Shown here: one piece after another, positions 29,025-36,953 of the stretch
Layout of the letters: every line of letters begins with the position of its first letter
How positions within the stretch are numbered: position 1 is the stretch's first letter
DNA from: an uncultured Pseudoflavonifractor sp.
GTDB lineage: Bacteria; Bacillota; Clostridia; Oscillospirales; Oscillospiraceae
Assembly (NCBI GenBank): GCA_904419835.1
Contig: CAJFTA010000011.1
Location: 44,052 to 108,051, forward strand
DNA length: 64,000 bases
Direction of reading: 5' to 3'
The notes under the pieces: generated by a model
Databases searched by the model: none
The model's input: the letters and a program-made list of their open reading frames with translations, nothing else
What the model was told of the DNA's origin: nothing
Position numbers and translations under genes: made by a program

Positions 29025-29894
29025 ATGAAGAAGCTCACCTCTCTGCTCCTCACCGGCGTGCTGGCTCTGGGCCTGCTGGCCGGCTGTTCCACCTCCACCG
29101 GCGGCGACACCGGCACCCCCCAGTCCTCCTCCCCCGCCCAGCCCTCTGCGTCCAGCTCCCTGGAGGGCACCACCATCACCGTGGCCGCCTCCCCCACGCC
29201 CCACGCCATGATTCTGGAGGTCGCCAAGGAGGTCCTGGCCGAGCAGGGCATTACCCTCAAGATCATGGAGTTCACCGACTACATCGTGCCCAACACCGCC
29301 ACCGAAGAGGGCGAGGTGGACGCCAACTACTTCCAGCATATCACCTACCTGAACAACTTCAACGAGGAGCAGGGCACCCACCTGGTGAGTGTGGCTGAGA
29401 TCCACTACGAGCCCTTCGGCATCTACGCCGGTACCACCGCCTCCCTGGCTGACCTGCCCGACGGCGCCCAGATCGGCGTGCCCAACGACCCCACCAACGA
29501 GGGCCGCGCACTGCTCCTGCTCCAGCAGGAGGGTCTCATCACCCTGAAGGAGGGCGTGAGCCTGACCCCCACCAAGCTGGATATCGAGGAAAACCCCCAC
29601 AACTATGACATTGTGGAGATGGACGCCGCCCAGCTGCCCCGCTCCCTGGGCAGCCTGAACCTGGCCGTCATCAACGGCAACTACGCCCTTCAGGCCGACC
29701 TGAACGCCGCCGATGCTCTGGCCGTTGAGGCCGCCGACGGCGAGGCCGCCCAGGCCTATGTGAACGTGCTGGCCGTCAAGGAGGGCCGTGAGAACGACCC
29801 CGCCATCCAGGCTCTGGTGGCCGCTCTCCAGTCCGACGAGGTCAAGGCCTTCATGGAGGAGACCTGGCCCGGCGCCGTGGTGCCCATGTTCTAA
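29025..29894 (+). CDS. metQ: Methionine-binding lipoprotein
   Basis: Extracytoplasmic substrate-binding protein of the MetNIQ importer. 289 residues: signal peptide with lipobox LLAGC (Cys near residue 22), a Ser/Thr/Pro linker, then the NlpA/MetQ domain from about residue 48 (TITVAASPTPHAMILEVAKE, DYIVPNTATEEGEVDANYFQ, YEPFGIYAG). The start is ATG 29025 after AAAAGGAGAAA; the frame is open further left only because it runs through the T-box. Its own promoter and T-box mean that binding protein and NI translocator can be set independently. Confidence 0.95.
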   Translation: MKKLTSLLLTGVLALGLLAGCSTSTGGDTGTPQSSSPAQPSASSSLEGTTITVAASPTPHAMILEVAKEVLAEQGITLKIMEFTDYIVPNTATEEGEVDANYFQHITYLNNFNEEQGTHLVSVAEIHYEPFGIYAGTTASLADLPDGAQIGVPNDPTNEGRALLLLQQEGLITLKEGVSLTPTKLDIEENPHNYDIVEMDAAQLPRSLGSLNLAVINGNYALQADLNAADALAVEAADGEAAQAYVNVLAVKEGRENDPAIQALVAALQSDEVKAFMEETWPGAVVPMF

Positions 29895-29897
29895 TGG

Positions 29898-29926
29898 TTG
29901 ACAACCCGCTGTCTCTCTGCTAAAAT
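29898..29926 (+). promoter_or_regulatory. Promoter of cysK
   Basis: TTGACA (29898-29903), 17-base spacer, TAAAAT (29921-29926), beginning 3 bases after the metQ stop codon. Confidence 0.75.
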
Positions 29927-29930
29927 AATG

Positions 29931-29961
29931 GAAAATGTCCCGGCAGGGCCGGGACATTTTC
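29931..29961 (+). terminator. Hairpin at the cysK transcription start, also metQ terminator
   Basis: GAAAATGTCCCGG (29931-29943) pairs with CCGGGACATTTTC (29949-29961). The T4 in the right arm can terminate metQ transcripts. In the cysK transcript it would sit at the very 5' end, where it could protect the mRNA. Confidence 0.6.
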
Positions 29962-30006
29962 CTGATTTAATTTCATAGTATTCATACTGAATAAGGAGGA
30001 AATAAA

Positions 30007-30942
30007 ATGAAGATCGCCCACTCCCTTGTGGACCTCATCGGCAACACCCCCCTGCTCCGCCTGGAGCGGTACGAATCCGCCAACCACCTGTCCGCCGCCC
30101 TGCTGGCCAAGCTGGAGTGCTTCAATCCCCTTTCCTCCGCCAAGGACCGGGCCGCCAAGTACATGATTGAGGACGCGGAGGCCAAGGGTCTGCTCAAGCC
30201 GGGCACCGTTATCGTGGAGCCCACCAGCGGCAACACCGGCGTGGGCCTGAGCTATATCGCCGCCATCAAGGGCTATCAGGTCATCCTCACCATGCCCGAG
30301 ACCATGAGCCTGGAGCGGCGCACCCTGCTCTCCGCACTGGGTGCAAAGCTGGAGCTGACCCCCGGCGCCCAGGGCATGAAGGGCGCCATCGCCAAGGCGG
30401 AGGAGCTGCTGCGCACCCTGCCCTCCGCCTGGATGCCCGGCCAGTTCGACAACCCGGCCAACGCCACCGCCCACTACGAGACCACCGGCCCCGAGATCTG
30501 GCGGGACACCGACGGCAAGGTGGATGTGCTGGTGGCGGGTGTGGGCTCCGGCGGCACCGTCACCGGCGCCGGCCGCTACCTGAAGGAGCAGAACCCCAAC
30601 ATTGAGGTCATCGCCGTGGAGCCCGCCGAGTCCCCGGTGCTCTCCGGCGGTCAGGCCGGCCCCCACAAAATTCAGGGCATCGGCGCGGGCTTTGTGCCCG
30701 CTGTGCTGGACCGCTCCGTGGTGGACCGGGTCATCCCCGTCCCCGGTGAAGACGCCTTTGCTGCCAGCCGGGCTCTGGCCCAGACCGAGGGCGTACTGGC
30801 GGGCATCTCCTCCGGCGCGGCCCTGTCCGCCGCCGCTTCCCTGGCCAGGGAGGAGGCCTACCGGGGCAAAACCATCGTGGCGGTGCTCCCCGACACCGGC
30901 GAGCGCTACCTGTCCACCGGTCTGTTCCAGAAGAGCGAATAA
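30007..30942 (+). CDS. cysK: Cysteine synthase (O-acetylserine sulfhydrylase)
   Basis: Makes cysteine from O-acetylserine and sulfide with PLP. 311 residues. The N-terminus is SLVDLIGNTPLLRLERYESA, the PLP lysine is Lys46 in PLSSAKDRAA (the clostridial variant of NPGGSVKDR), and the phosphate loop is PTSGNTGVGL. Residues near 175-185 (GVGSGGTVTGAGRYL) match the PLP-phosphate glycine loop. GGAGG precedes the ATG. The serine precursor can come from serCA, which is also in this window. An Rrf2 regulator at 36391 could be a CymR/IscR-like controller, but no binding site was established. Confidence 0.95.
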   Translation: MKIAHSLVDLIGNTPLLRLERYESANHLSAALLAKLECFNPLSSAKDRAAKYMIEDAEAKGLLKPGTVIVEPTSGNTGVGLSYIAAIKGYQVILTMPETMSLERRTLLSALGAKLELTPGAQGMKGAIAKAEELLRTLPSAWMPGQFDNPANATAHYETTGPEIWRDTDGKVDVLVAGVGSGGTVTGAGRYLKEQNPNIEVIAVEPAESPVLSGGQAGPHKIQGIGAGFVPAVLDRSVVDRVIPVPGEDAFAASRALAQTEGVLAGISSGAALSAAASLAREEAYRGKTIVAVLPDTGERYLSTGLFQKSE

Positions 30943-30968
30943 ACCGCCATGGCTGTTTGCATTATGTT

Positions 30969-31466
30969 CTAAAACATCCATTCATGTTCCTTTGTTATAC
31001 CACCAGACAGACACATCACGACCCGATATCCTACCTCTTCTCGATTGATATAAAATTCATAACGCTTCAAGGCATCGCTCCCCTTCGGATAGACAAAAAG
31101 AACCAGACATTCCGGCTCCTCCTCTCCAAAGAGCTGGAAGGAAAACGCCTGCGGCTCGGATTCCACCGCGGCCTGCGGATCCCAGTCGGAGGGGAGGGGC
31201 GGATAAGGCTCAGCGAAGCGATAGTAGTGGTCAATTCTGGTTCCGTGCTGGGCGTAAATGGTCAGGACATTGCCTTCCCTGTCAAAAGTACAGTTCAGGG
31301 GGAGATGGCCCCCCGCGCGCTTCCAGTCGTGGTATGCGTCGGTGGCGGTTACAACGGTAAACACAAGGACGGGGAAGAGCAGGAGGAGAAAGAGCTTCCT
31401 GCGCTCCGCCGGAATGGCCCGCAGCTTTTGAAGGAGCGATAGCGCCCCGGCGCGTATCCGTTTCAT
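30969..31466 (-). CDS. Hypothetical single-pass membrane protein
   Basis: A 165-residue protein not recognised. Residues about 24-42 (KLFLLLLFPVLVFTVVTATD) form one TM helix after a basic N-terminus, so the remaining ~120 residues are probably outside the cell. They carry several aromatic and acidic patches (DHYYRFAEPYPPLPSDWDPQ) and no known motif. The start is supported by AAAAGGAGG on the minus strand. It is convergent with cysK and stands alone. Confidence 0.65.
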   Translation of the reverse strand: MKRIRAGALSLLQKLRAIPAERRKLFLLLLFPVLVFTVVTATDAYHDWKRAGGHLPLNCTFDREGNVLTIYAQHGTRIDHYYRFAEPYPPLPSDWDPQAAVESEPQAFSFQLFGEEEPECLVLFVYPKGSDALKRYEFYINREEVGYRVVMCLSGGITKEHEWMF

Positions 31467-31559
31467 AGCAACCTCCTTTTATAGGTACAAAGGGCCGTTC
31501 TCTGTTCTAATTGTATCACAAAAATATACATTTAAAAAGTATATAAAGATAAATGGCGT

Positions 31560-31583
31560 GGCCCGCCGGAAATCCGGCGGGCC
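31560..31583 (-). terminator. Terminator of the THEP1-like gene
   Basis: GGCCCGCCGG, loop AAAT, CCGGCGGGCC: a perfect 10-bp stem just past the stop on the minus strand, followed by an AT-rich tract (ATTTATCTTT). Confidence 0.6.
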
Positions 31584-31595
31584 GCCTGTTTTCCC

Positions 31596-32105
31596 TTATT
31601 CCGCCCTCAGCTGCGCCCGAATCAGTTCAGGCAGGGCGTCTCGGTTGCCCTCTGTGACCGTGATAAGCTCCACATTGAGGTGGTCGGCGATGGCCCTGGT
31701 CCACCCGGGGAAGCCCTCCCGCACCACGCCCAGCACCGGCGTGTCCCCCTCCAGCTTCTCCAGAATGGCCCGCTGGAAGGCCAGGGCGTCCCGCTCCAGG
31801 CGGCCACACTCGTCCATCACCCACAGCGCGGGCGTCCCGGTCAGGCAGGCGGTGCCCAGCGTGTCAAACCGGCCGGGGATGGGCTGAGGCGCGCAGCCAT
31901 TGAAGAACTTCACCACCGCGTGGTCGGAGTCGTACCGGGCAGACTCCGACGCGCTCCACAGGTAGAGCAGCCGCTCCGGACAGGCCCGGTCGGGCCCAAA
32001 GCCGGTACGGAAGCCTCCCACCCCCCCGTTCCACGCCTCCAGCACCCGGGTGACGACCGTACTCTTGCCGCACTGGACGGCGCCGGTTAAAAAGACGTGC
32101 TTCAT
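31596..32105 (-). CDS. THEP1-like nucleoside-triphosphatase
   Basis: A 169-residue P-loop NTPase. Walker A is GAVQCGKST (residues about 8-16), a Walker-B-like LWVMDECGRLERD is near residue 100, and LITVTEGNRDALPELI near the end matches the VTxxNRDxLP signature of the THEP1/NTPase_1 family. Known members hydrolyse NTPs; the cellular role is unknown. The true start is ATG at 32105, after TTTTTGGAGG; the longer frame runs into the neighbouring riboswitch. It diverges from the molybdate-type ABC operon, and a link to that transport or to cofactor metabolism is suggested only by position. Confidence 0.75.
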   Translation of the reverse strand: MKHVFLTGAVQCGKSTVVTRVLEAWNGGVGGFRTGFGPDRACPERLLYLWSASESARYDSDHAVVKFFNGCAPQPIPGRFDTLGTACLTGTPALWVMDECGRLERDALAFQRAILEKLEGDTPVLGVVREGFPGWTRAIADHLNVELITVTEGNRDALPELIRAQLRAE

Positions 32106-32198
32106 GCAAACCTCCAAAAACATTGACAACAAACCGCAAAAATAGTATGCTGTTTGACAGCAGACCGGCGGGACGCCTCGGTCCCGCCGTCTCTCCTG

Positions 32199-32207
32199 TG
32201 GTATCAT
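32199..32207 (+). promoter_or_regulatory. Extended -10 promoter of the FecCD-type ABC operon
   Basis: TGG followed by TATCAT (32202-32207), an extended -10 element with no good -35 box. It sits just upstream of the riboswitch-like leader. Confidence 0.4.
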
Positions 32208-32233
32208 ACGCCATTTTTTCCCACAATTCAATA

Positions 32234-32350
32234 TTCTCCGAGCCCCCGCGCCTAAGGCTCTGCTATGGCGCCCGGGCCGTGGACGCCGCCACGGCGTCTG
32301 TTCAGGGTCTGTGCCGGAAACGGACAGGCCTTCCGTGTTTGAGAAGGAGA
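32234..32350 (+). promoter_or_regulatory. Probable Moco (molybdenum cofactor) riboswitch aptamer
   Basis: A structured leader resembling the Moco RNA family. P1 is TCTCC (32235-32239) with GGAGA (32346-32350). P2 is GAGCC (32240-32244) with GGCTC (32256-32260). A third stem is GCCGTGG/CCACGGC (32276-32295). A hairpin with a GAAA tetraloop (CCG-GAAA-CGG, 32314-32323) leads into GGACAGGCCTTCCGTGT, which matches my memory of the most conserved Moco RNA segment. A terminator follows. With the divergent promoters it fills the 360-base gap. The assignment rests on recalled consensus and needs a covariance search. Confidence 0.65.
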
Positions 32351-32397
32351 GGCTCCATCTGCTGTGCCGTAGTCTGTGCGGCATGGCTGGGCTGTTG

Positions 32398-32431
32398 TCG
32401 CCTCCGCCTTTTGCGGGGGCGATTTTGTTTT
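32398..32431 (+). terminator. Riboswitch expression-platform terminator
   Basis: TCGCCTCCGC (32398-32407) pairs with GCGGGGGCGA (32413-32422), then TTTTGTTTT. It lies between the aptamer and the permease start, as expected for transcriptional control. Confidence 0.85.
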
Positions 32432-32465
32432 ACCGCTGGCAATTACACAGAGAGGAGACCTGTCC

Positions 32466-33494
32466 ATGCAGTCCGTTTCCCCCCACGGGGCACGCAAAAA
32501 AGTCCTTGTCATCCTGGTGCTGCTGGTTCTGCTGGTGTGCACCGCCGTCCTGTCCTTCGGCCTGGGCCGATACCCCATCACCCCCGCTGAGCTGGGAGGT
32601 ATCGTGCTCTCCCGCTTCTTCCCCATTGAGCAGTTCTGGGCCGACACCATGGTGAACGTGTTCTTCAACGTCCGTCTGCCCCGCATCATCATGGCCTGTC
32701 TGGTGGGCTGCTGTCTGTCCGCCGCCGGCTGCGCCTATCAGGGCATCTTCCAGAACCCCATGGCCTCCCCCGATATTCTGGGCGCCACCAAAGGTTCCGC
32801 CTTCGGCGCCTCCCTGGCCATCATCGCCGGGTTCGGCGCACAACTGACCATGCTGATGGCCTTCGGCTTCGGCATTCTGACCGTGGTGCTGGTGTGGCTG
32901 GTGAGCAGCCGCGCCAAGGGCAAGCGGGTCATGAGCCTGATTCTGGCCGGTATCGTCATCAGCTCCCTCTTTGAGGCGGGCACCTCCTACATCAAGCTGG
33001 TGGCCGACCCCAACGAGGCCCTGCCCAAGATCACCTACTGGCTCATGGGCAGCCTGTCCGGCACCACCCGGGACAAGGTGTCCTTTGTGTTCCTGCCCAT
33101 GCTGATTGGGCTGGTCATCCTGTTTGTGCTTCGGTGGCAGCTGGGTGTGCTCACCATGGGCGACGAGGAGGCCCGCACCATGGGCGTCAACGCCAAGGTG
33201 GTGCGGCCGGTGATTATCCTGGCCTCCACCCTCATCACCGCCGCGGCTGTGTCGGTGTGCGGTGCCATCGGCTGGGTGGGTCTGGTGATCCCCCACCTGT
33301 GCCGCCGCCTGGTAGGCAGCAACACCCGGTACCTCATGCCCGCCTCCATGGTGGCAGGGGCACTGTTCCTGCTGATTGTGGACAACATCTCCCGCAACCT
33401 CTACGCCACTGAGCTGCCCATCGGCATCCTCACCGCCTTTGTGGGCGCGCCCTTCTTCCTCTATCTGATGATGAAGGGAGGCGATGTGACGTGA
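32466..33494 (+). CDS. FecCD-family ABC transporter permease (probable molybdate/tungstate, MolB-like)
   Basis: A 342-residue permease with about nine or ten TM helices, of the iron-siderophore/B12/MolB (type II importer) family. FNVRLPRIIMACLVGCCLSA, CAYQGIFQNPMASPDILGAT and GAIGWVGLVIPHLCRRLVGS are family signatures. The start is ATG 32466 after GAGAGGAG; an upstream ATG is part of the leader. FecCD-type importers carry ferric siderophores, haem, B12 or, in MolBCA, molybdate. The Moco-like riboswitch ahead of it points to molybdate or tungstate. Its last 4 bases overlap the ATPase gene. Confidence 0.88.
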   Translation: MQSVSPHGARKKVLVILVLLVLLVCTAVLSFGLGRYPITPAELGGIVLSRFFPIEQFWADTMVNVFFNVRLPRIIMACLVGCCLSAAGCAYQGIFQNPMASPDILGATKGSAFGASLAIIAGFGAQLTMLMAFGFGILTVVLVWLVSSRAKGKRVMSLILAGIVISSLFEAGTSYIKLVADPNEALPKITYWLMGSLSGTTRDKVSFVFLPMLIGLVILFVLRWQLGVLTMGDEEARTMGVNAKVVRPVIILASTLITAAAVSVCGAIGWVGLVIPHLCRRLVGSNTRYLMPASMVAGALFLLIVDNISRNLYATELPIGILTAFVGAPFFLYLMMKGGDVT

Positions 33495-34318
33495 GTATTG
33501 AAGTCAAACACCTCTCCTTCTCCTACGGAAACCGCCAGGTACTCAAGGACGTCAGCTTCTCTGTGGACAGGGGCCGGCTTCTCTCGGTGCTGGGCCCCAA
33601 CGGCGTGGGTAAGAGCACCCTGTTCCGCTGCATCCTGGGCCTGCTCCACGGTTTCCAGGGAGAGATCACCGTGGACGGCGCGGTGGTCAGCAGCCTGGGC
33701 GCCCGGGAGCTGGCCCGCAAGGTGGCCTACATCCCCCAGTCCAACTACCCCGCCTTCCAGTACAGCGTGTTCGACATGGTCCTCATGGGCACCACGGCCC
33801 AGAGCAGGGGCTTCTCTCCCCCCGGTCCCAAGCAGGAGGCCGCCGCCCTGGAGGCTCTGGAGCGGCTGGACATCGGCCATCTGGCCGATCGGAGCTACAC
33901 CCGCCTGTCCGGCGGCGAGCGGCAGCTGGTGCTCATCGCCCGTGCCCTGGCCCAGCAGTCCACCGTGCTGCTGATGGACGAGCCCACCGCCAACCTGGAC
34001 TACGGCAACCAGATCCGGGTGCTCACCAAGGTGCGGGCCCTGGCCGACGCGGGGTACACCATCGTCCAGTCCACCCACAACCCGGAGCAGTCCTACCTCT
34101 TCTCCCACCAGATCCTGGCCATGAAGGACGGCCAGGTCTTGGCCCACGGCGCCCCCGGTGAGGTGATGAACGAGGACCTGATCAAGGCCCTCTACGGCAT
34201 CGACGCCGAGGTGGTGCCCCTGCGGGACGGGCGGATGCGGGTGTGCATCCCCCGTGACCTTCCCACGTTTTCCCCCTGCGAGCAGGTGGAATATAACCCG
34301 GTCTCTTCAAATCAGTAA
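33491..34318 (+). CDS. ABC transporter ATP-binding protein (MolC/FecE-like)
   Basis: A 275-residue ATPase for the preceding permease. Walker A GPNGVGKST, Q-loop YIPQSN, signature LSGGERQLVLIARAL, Walker B VLLMDEPTANLD and switch His in VQSTHNPEQ are all present. The GTG start overlaps the permease stop (GTGA). The C-terminal 45 residues extend beyond the ABC domain and end DLPTFSPCEQVEYNP; they have no clear match. Substrate as argued for the operon. Confidence 0.92.
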   Translation: MSIEVKHLSFSYGNRQVLKDVSFSVDRGRLLSVLGPNGVGKSTLFRCILGLLHGFQGEITVDGAVVSSLGARELARKVAYIPQSNYPAFQYSVFDMVLMGTTAQSRGFSPPGPKQEAAALEALERLDIGHLADRSYTRLSGGERQLVLIARALAQQSTVLLMDEPTANLDYGNQIRVLTKVRALADAGYTIVQSTHNPEQSYLFSHQILAMKDGQVLAHGAPGEVMNEDLIKALYGIDAEVVPLRDGRMRVCIPRDLPTFSPCEQVEYNPVSSNQ

Positions 34319-34329
34319 GGAGGATTGTT

Positions 34330-35490
34330 ATGAAACAGAAAGCCCTGTCTCTTCTGCTGGCTCTGGCCATGATGCTCTCTCTGGCCGCCTGCACCCAGAC
34401 CACCCCCAGCGCCAGCCCGTCGGCCCCCGGCTCTCCCGAGCCCTCCGTCTCCCAGACCCCCTCGGCCCAGCCCAGTGACGAGCCCTCTGAGGAGGGCGCC
34501 GCCGGCACCGTGGCGTTCACCGACTCCTGCGGCCGCACGGTGGAGCTCCCCGCCCAGATCGACCGCATCGCTCCCTCCGGCCCCATGGCCCAGATCGTGC
34601 TCTTCGCCCTGTGCCCCGACAAGTTCGTGGGTCTGGCCAGCGAGTGGGACCCGGGTGCCGAGCAGTTCATCGACGCCAAATACTACAATCTGCCCGCACT
34701 GGGCCAGCTCTACGGCTCCAGCGCCGGTGAGCTGAATCTGGAGACCCTGGCCGCCGCCAACCCCCAGGTGATCATCGACATCGGCCAGCCCAAGGACTCC
34801 ATCGTGGAGGACATGGACGCTATCACCGAGCAGCTGGGCATCCCCGCCGTCCACATCGACGCCGACACTGCCACCATGGGCGACACCTACCGCAAGCTGG
34901 GCGAGCTGCTGGGCATGGAGGAGGAGGCCGCCGTCATCGCCGACTACTGCGACGAGATCTACGGCGAAACCGTCTCCCTGATGGAGACCATCGGCGGCGG
35001 CAAGGCCAACATTCTCTACTGTCTGGGCGACCAGGGCCTCAATGTCATTGCCCAGAACTCCTACCACGCCGAGGTCATTGACCTGATGACCAACAACCTG
35101 GCCGTGGTGGACGCCCCCTCCTCCAAGGGGACCGGCAACGAGGTGGACATGGAGCAGCTCCTGCTGTGGAACCCGGACATCATCATCTTCGCCCCCGACA
35201 GCTACTATGACCAGGTGGCCGACGACCCGGTGTGGCAGGACCTGACCGCCATCCAGAACGGCGACTACTACGAGGTGCCCTTCGGGCCCTACAACTGGAT
35301 GGGCTTCCCCCCCTCCGTCAACCGCTACCTGGGCATGCTGTGGATGGGCGCCCTCCTCTACCCCGACCAGATCGACTATGACCTGTACACCGAGGTGGCC
35401 CGCTACTACGACATCTTCTACCACTGCGACCTGACCCAGGAGCAGTTCGACGCCCTCACCGCCAACTCCATCGGCAAGCTGGCGGGCTGA
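34330..35490 (+). CDS. Substrate-binding lipoprotein of the FecCD-type transporter (MolA-like)
   Basis: A 386-residue lipoprotein: signal peptide with LAAC (Cys near residue 21), a 35-residue Pro/Ser/Glu linker, then a two-lobed class III binding domain joined by a long helix. Recognisable parts are FTDSCGRTVELPAQIDRIAP, NLETLAAANPQVIIDIGQPK and VPFGPYNWMGFPPSVNRYLG. The GPYNWMGFPPSVNRYLG segment is like that of MolA-type oxyanion binders, unlike haem or siderophore binders; this is a judgement from memory. GTAAGGAGG precedes the start. Third gene of the operon; a MITE-like element follows at once. Confidence 0.82.
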   Translation: MKQKALSLLLALAMMLSLAACTQTTPSASPSAPGSPEPSVSQTPSAQPSDEPSEEGAAGTVAFTDSCGRTVELPAQIDRIAPSGPMAQIVLFALCPDKFVGLASEWDPGAEQFIDAKYYNLPALGQLYGSSAGELNLETLAAANPQVIIDIGQPKDSIVEDMDAITEQLGIPAVHIDADTATMGDTYRKLGELLGMEEEAAVIADYCDEIYGETVSLMETIGGGKANILYCLGDQGLNVIAQNSYHAEVIDLMTNNLAVVDAPSSKGTGNEVDMEQLLLWNPDIIIFAPDSYYDQVADDPVWQDLTAIQNGDYYEVPFGPYNWMGFPPSVNRYLGMLWMGALLYPDQIDYDLYTEVARYYDIFYHCDLTQEQFDALTANSIGKLAG

Positions 35491-35493
35491 GTC

Positions 35494-35699
35494 TGTCGAA
35501 AAAGTGGCTTCCGCCACTTTTCCGAAGGAGCTCCATGAAATTTTTACCTCGATTTCTGATGAAATTGTCGGCAAAAATTTCATGAGAAGTGTCATGTTCG
35601 AGGCACATGTCCCCGAACATGACGGATTTTGACTTGATTCCTGCGGCTGCGGCCGCAGGAACTCTGCGAGGCTTCCTCTTCCGGGAGGTTTTTTCGACA
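35494..35699. repeat. MITE-like element: inverted termini and four internal hairpins
   Basis: A 206-bp non-coding element 3 bases after a stop codon. Its ends are inverted repeats (TGTCGAAAAA at 35494-35503, TTTTTCGACA at 35690-35699). Between them are four perfect stems: AAAAGTGGC/GCCACTTTT (35500-35521), ATGAAATTTTT/AAAAATTTCAT (35535-35583), GTCATGTTCG/CGAACATGAC (35591-35623) and TTCCTGCGG/CCGCAGGAA (35638-35661). No target duplication is clear. With the next terminator it fills the 328-base gap. Confidence 0.75.
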
Positions 35700-35705
35700 T
35701 ACTGA

Positions 35706-35738
35706 GAGCTGCGGCGCAGACGCGCCGCAGCTCTTTTT
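35706..35738 (+). terminator. Terminator after the MolBCA-like operon
   Basis: GAGCTGCGGCGC (35706-35717) pairs with GCGCCGCAGCTC (35722-35733), then T5. Confidence 0.9.
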
Positions 35739-35818
35739 GCTGGATTTATACGGTCTCTTCTGGTATGCTGGTGGTGAAGAAGAGATGCTTTTTGCGCAAT
35801 GATAAGGAGGAAACCGGT

Positions 35819-36394
35819 ATGAAACGGCTTTTCGCCCTGCTCCTGTCCCTGGCGCTCACTCTGGCGCTGGCCGCCTGCGGCCCTGCCCAGGAAACCCCCG
35901 CGCCCGGCGGCACCACGCCGCCGCCCACCGAAAGCGCACAGCCCGCCCCCTCTCCAACTGGGAGCCAGCCGCCGGAAGAGACGCCCCCCGCTGAGGTGGA
36001 CGAGCCGGAGCTGCCCCTTTCAGCGGACTACGCCGGAGCGGACCTGCTCGCCCGGCCGGAGGACTACGACCTGCTGGTGCTGGACGAGAGCGAGTACCGG
36101 GTGGACGTGGCCATCACGGCCAGCGAAACCGTCACCGGCATCCAGGTGGCGTCCCTCACCCTGGAGGAGGTGGGCGAGGACGATGTCGGCTTCCGGATAG
36201 AGGCAGTTCTGGGTACCCTGGACGCCATCAAACCCGGCCGGCCCTTTGTGGTGGCCATGGCCTTCCCCGGCTCCATCCCCAACACCGCGCTCATCTTCAC
36301 CGGCCCGGACGGCGCGGTCTGCTGCTGCACCATCTCCATGAGCGGCAAGGACGGCTCCCTGCTGCTCATCCCTTTTGAGCCGCTCCCGGATTAG
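35819..36394 (+). CDS. Hypothetical lipoprotein
   Basis: A 191-residue putative lipoprotein, family not recognised. Signal peptide KRLFALLLSLALTLALAAC with lipobox Cys at residue 20, a Pro/Thr/Glu linker to about residue 60, then a compact beta-rich domain of about 120 residues (YDLLVLDESEYRVDVAITAS onward) ending with three consecutive cysteines (GAVCCCTISMSG). The start at 35819 is chosen because AAGGAGG lies eight bases upstream. Its stop codon overlaps that of the convergent Rrf2 gene. Confidence 0.7.
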   Translation: MKRLFALLLSLALTLALAACGPAQETPAPGGTTPPPTESAQPAPSPTGSQPPEETPPAEVDEPELPLSADYAGADLLARPEDYDLLVLDESEYRVDVAITASETVTGIQVASLTLEEVGEDDVGFRIEAVLGTLDAIKPGRPFVVAMAFPGSIPNTALIFTGPDGAVCCCTISMSGKDGSLLLIPFEPLPD

Positions 36395-36822
36395 TCCCCG
36401 TTCTCGGGGCACTTCTCCCGGTAGCGCCTGACCAGATCGGCCAGGGTGATGTTGTCCACCACGCCGTCCACCGCGTCCTGGATCTGCTGCCACACCTCCA
36501 GGGTGACGCACCGATCCGCCCGGCCGCAGCAGGCGCCGCCGGACACGCAGCTCACCGGGGCAAGGTTGCCCTCCAGCTGGCGGAGGATCTCCCCCACGGT
36601 GTACTCCTCGGGCGCACGGGTCAGCAGATAGCCGCCCCCCGCGCCCCGGACGCTGCGGACCAGGCCGCCCCGGGCCAGCTGGGTGACAATCTGCTCCAGG
36701 TATTTATCGGAGATCTCCTGCCGCTCGGCCACGTCCCGCAGGGGAACGGCGGCATCTCCCGGCTGGACGGCCAGATCCAGCATCAAACGAAGGGCATAGC
36801 GGCCCTTGGTGGAAATTTTCAT
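36391..36822 (-). CDS. Rrf2-family transcriptional regulator
   Basis: A 143-residue winged-helix regulator. MKISTKGRYALRLMLDLAVQ and RQEISDKYLEQIVTQLARGG with VRGAGGGYLLTRAPEEYTVG are the Rrf2 signatures. Three cysteines in CVSGGACCGRADRC (about residues 93-106) correspond to the Fe-S ligands of IscR/NsrR-type members, so a cluster is possible; CymR-type members lack these and work through CysK. It is divergent from the aroF leader, but that promoter's control by this protein is not shown. Confidence 0.88.
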   Translation of the reverse strand: MKISTKGRYALRLMLDLAVQPGDAAVPLRDVAERQEISDKYLEQIVTQLARGGLVRSVRGAGGGYLLTRAPEEYTVGEILRQLEGNLAPVSCVSGGACCGRADRCVTLEVWQQIQDAVDGVVDNITLADLVRRYREKCPENGD

Positions 36823-36895
36823 GTCAGAGGCTCCTCTTCTCAGGTAGTTACAACTATATTACCACGGGTTTGGTAGGATTTCAAGCAAAAACCCC

Positions 36896-36924
36896 TTGAC
36901 TTTAGCAACAAAACGTGTTAAAGT
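36896..36924 (+). promoter_or_regulatory. Promoter of the tyrosine leader-aroF-tyrA operon
   Basis: TTGACT (36896-36901), 17-base spacer, TAAAGT (36919-36924). Transcription would start near 36931, about 23 bases ahead of the leader peptide. Confidence 0.65.
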
Positions 36925-36953
36925 GACGGTATCAACAGGAGAGGAGCCCTGTT

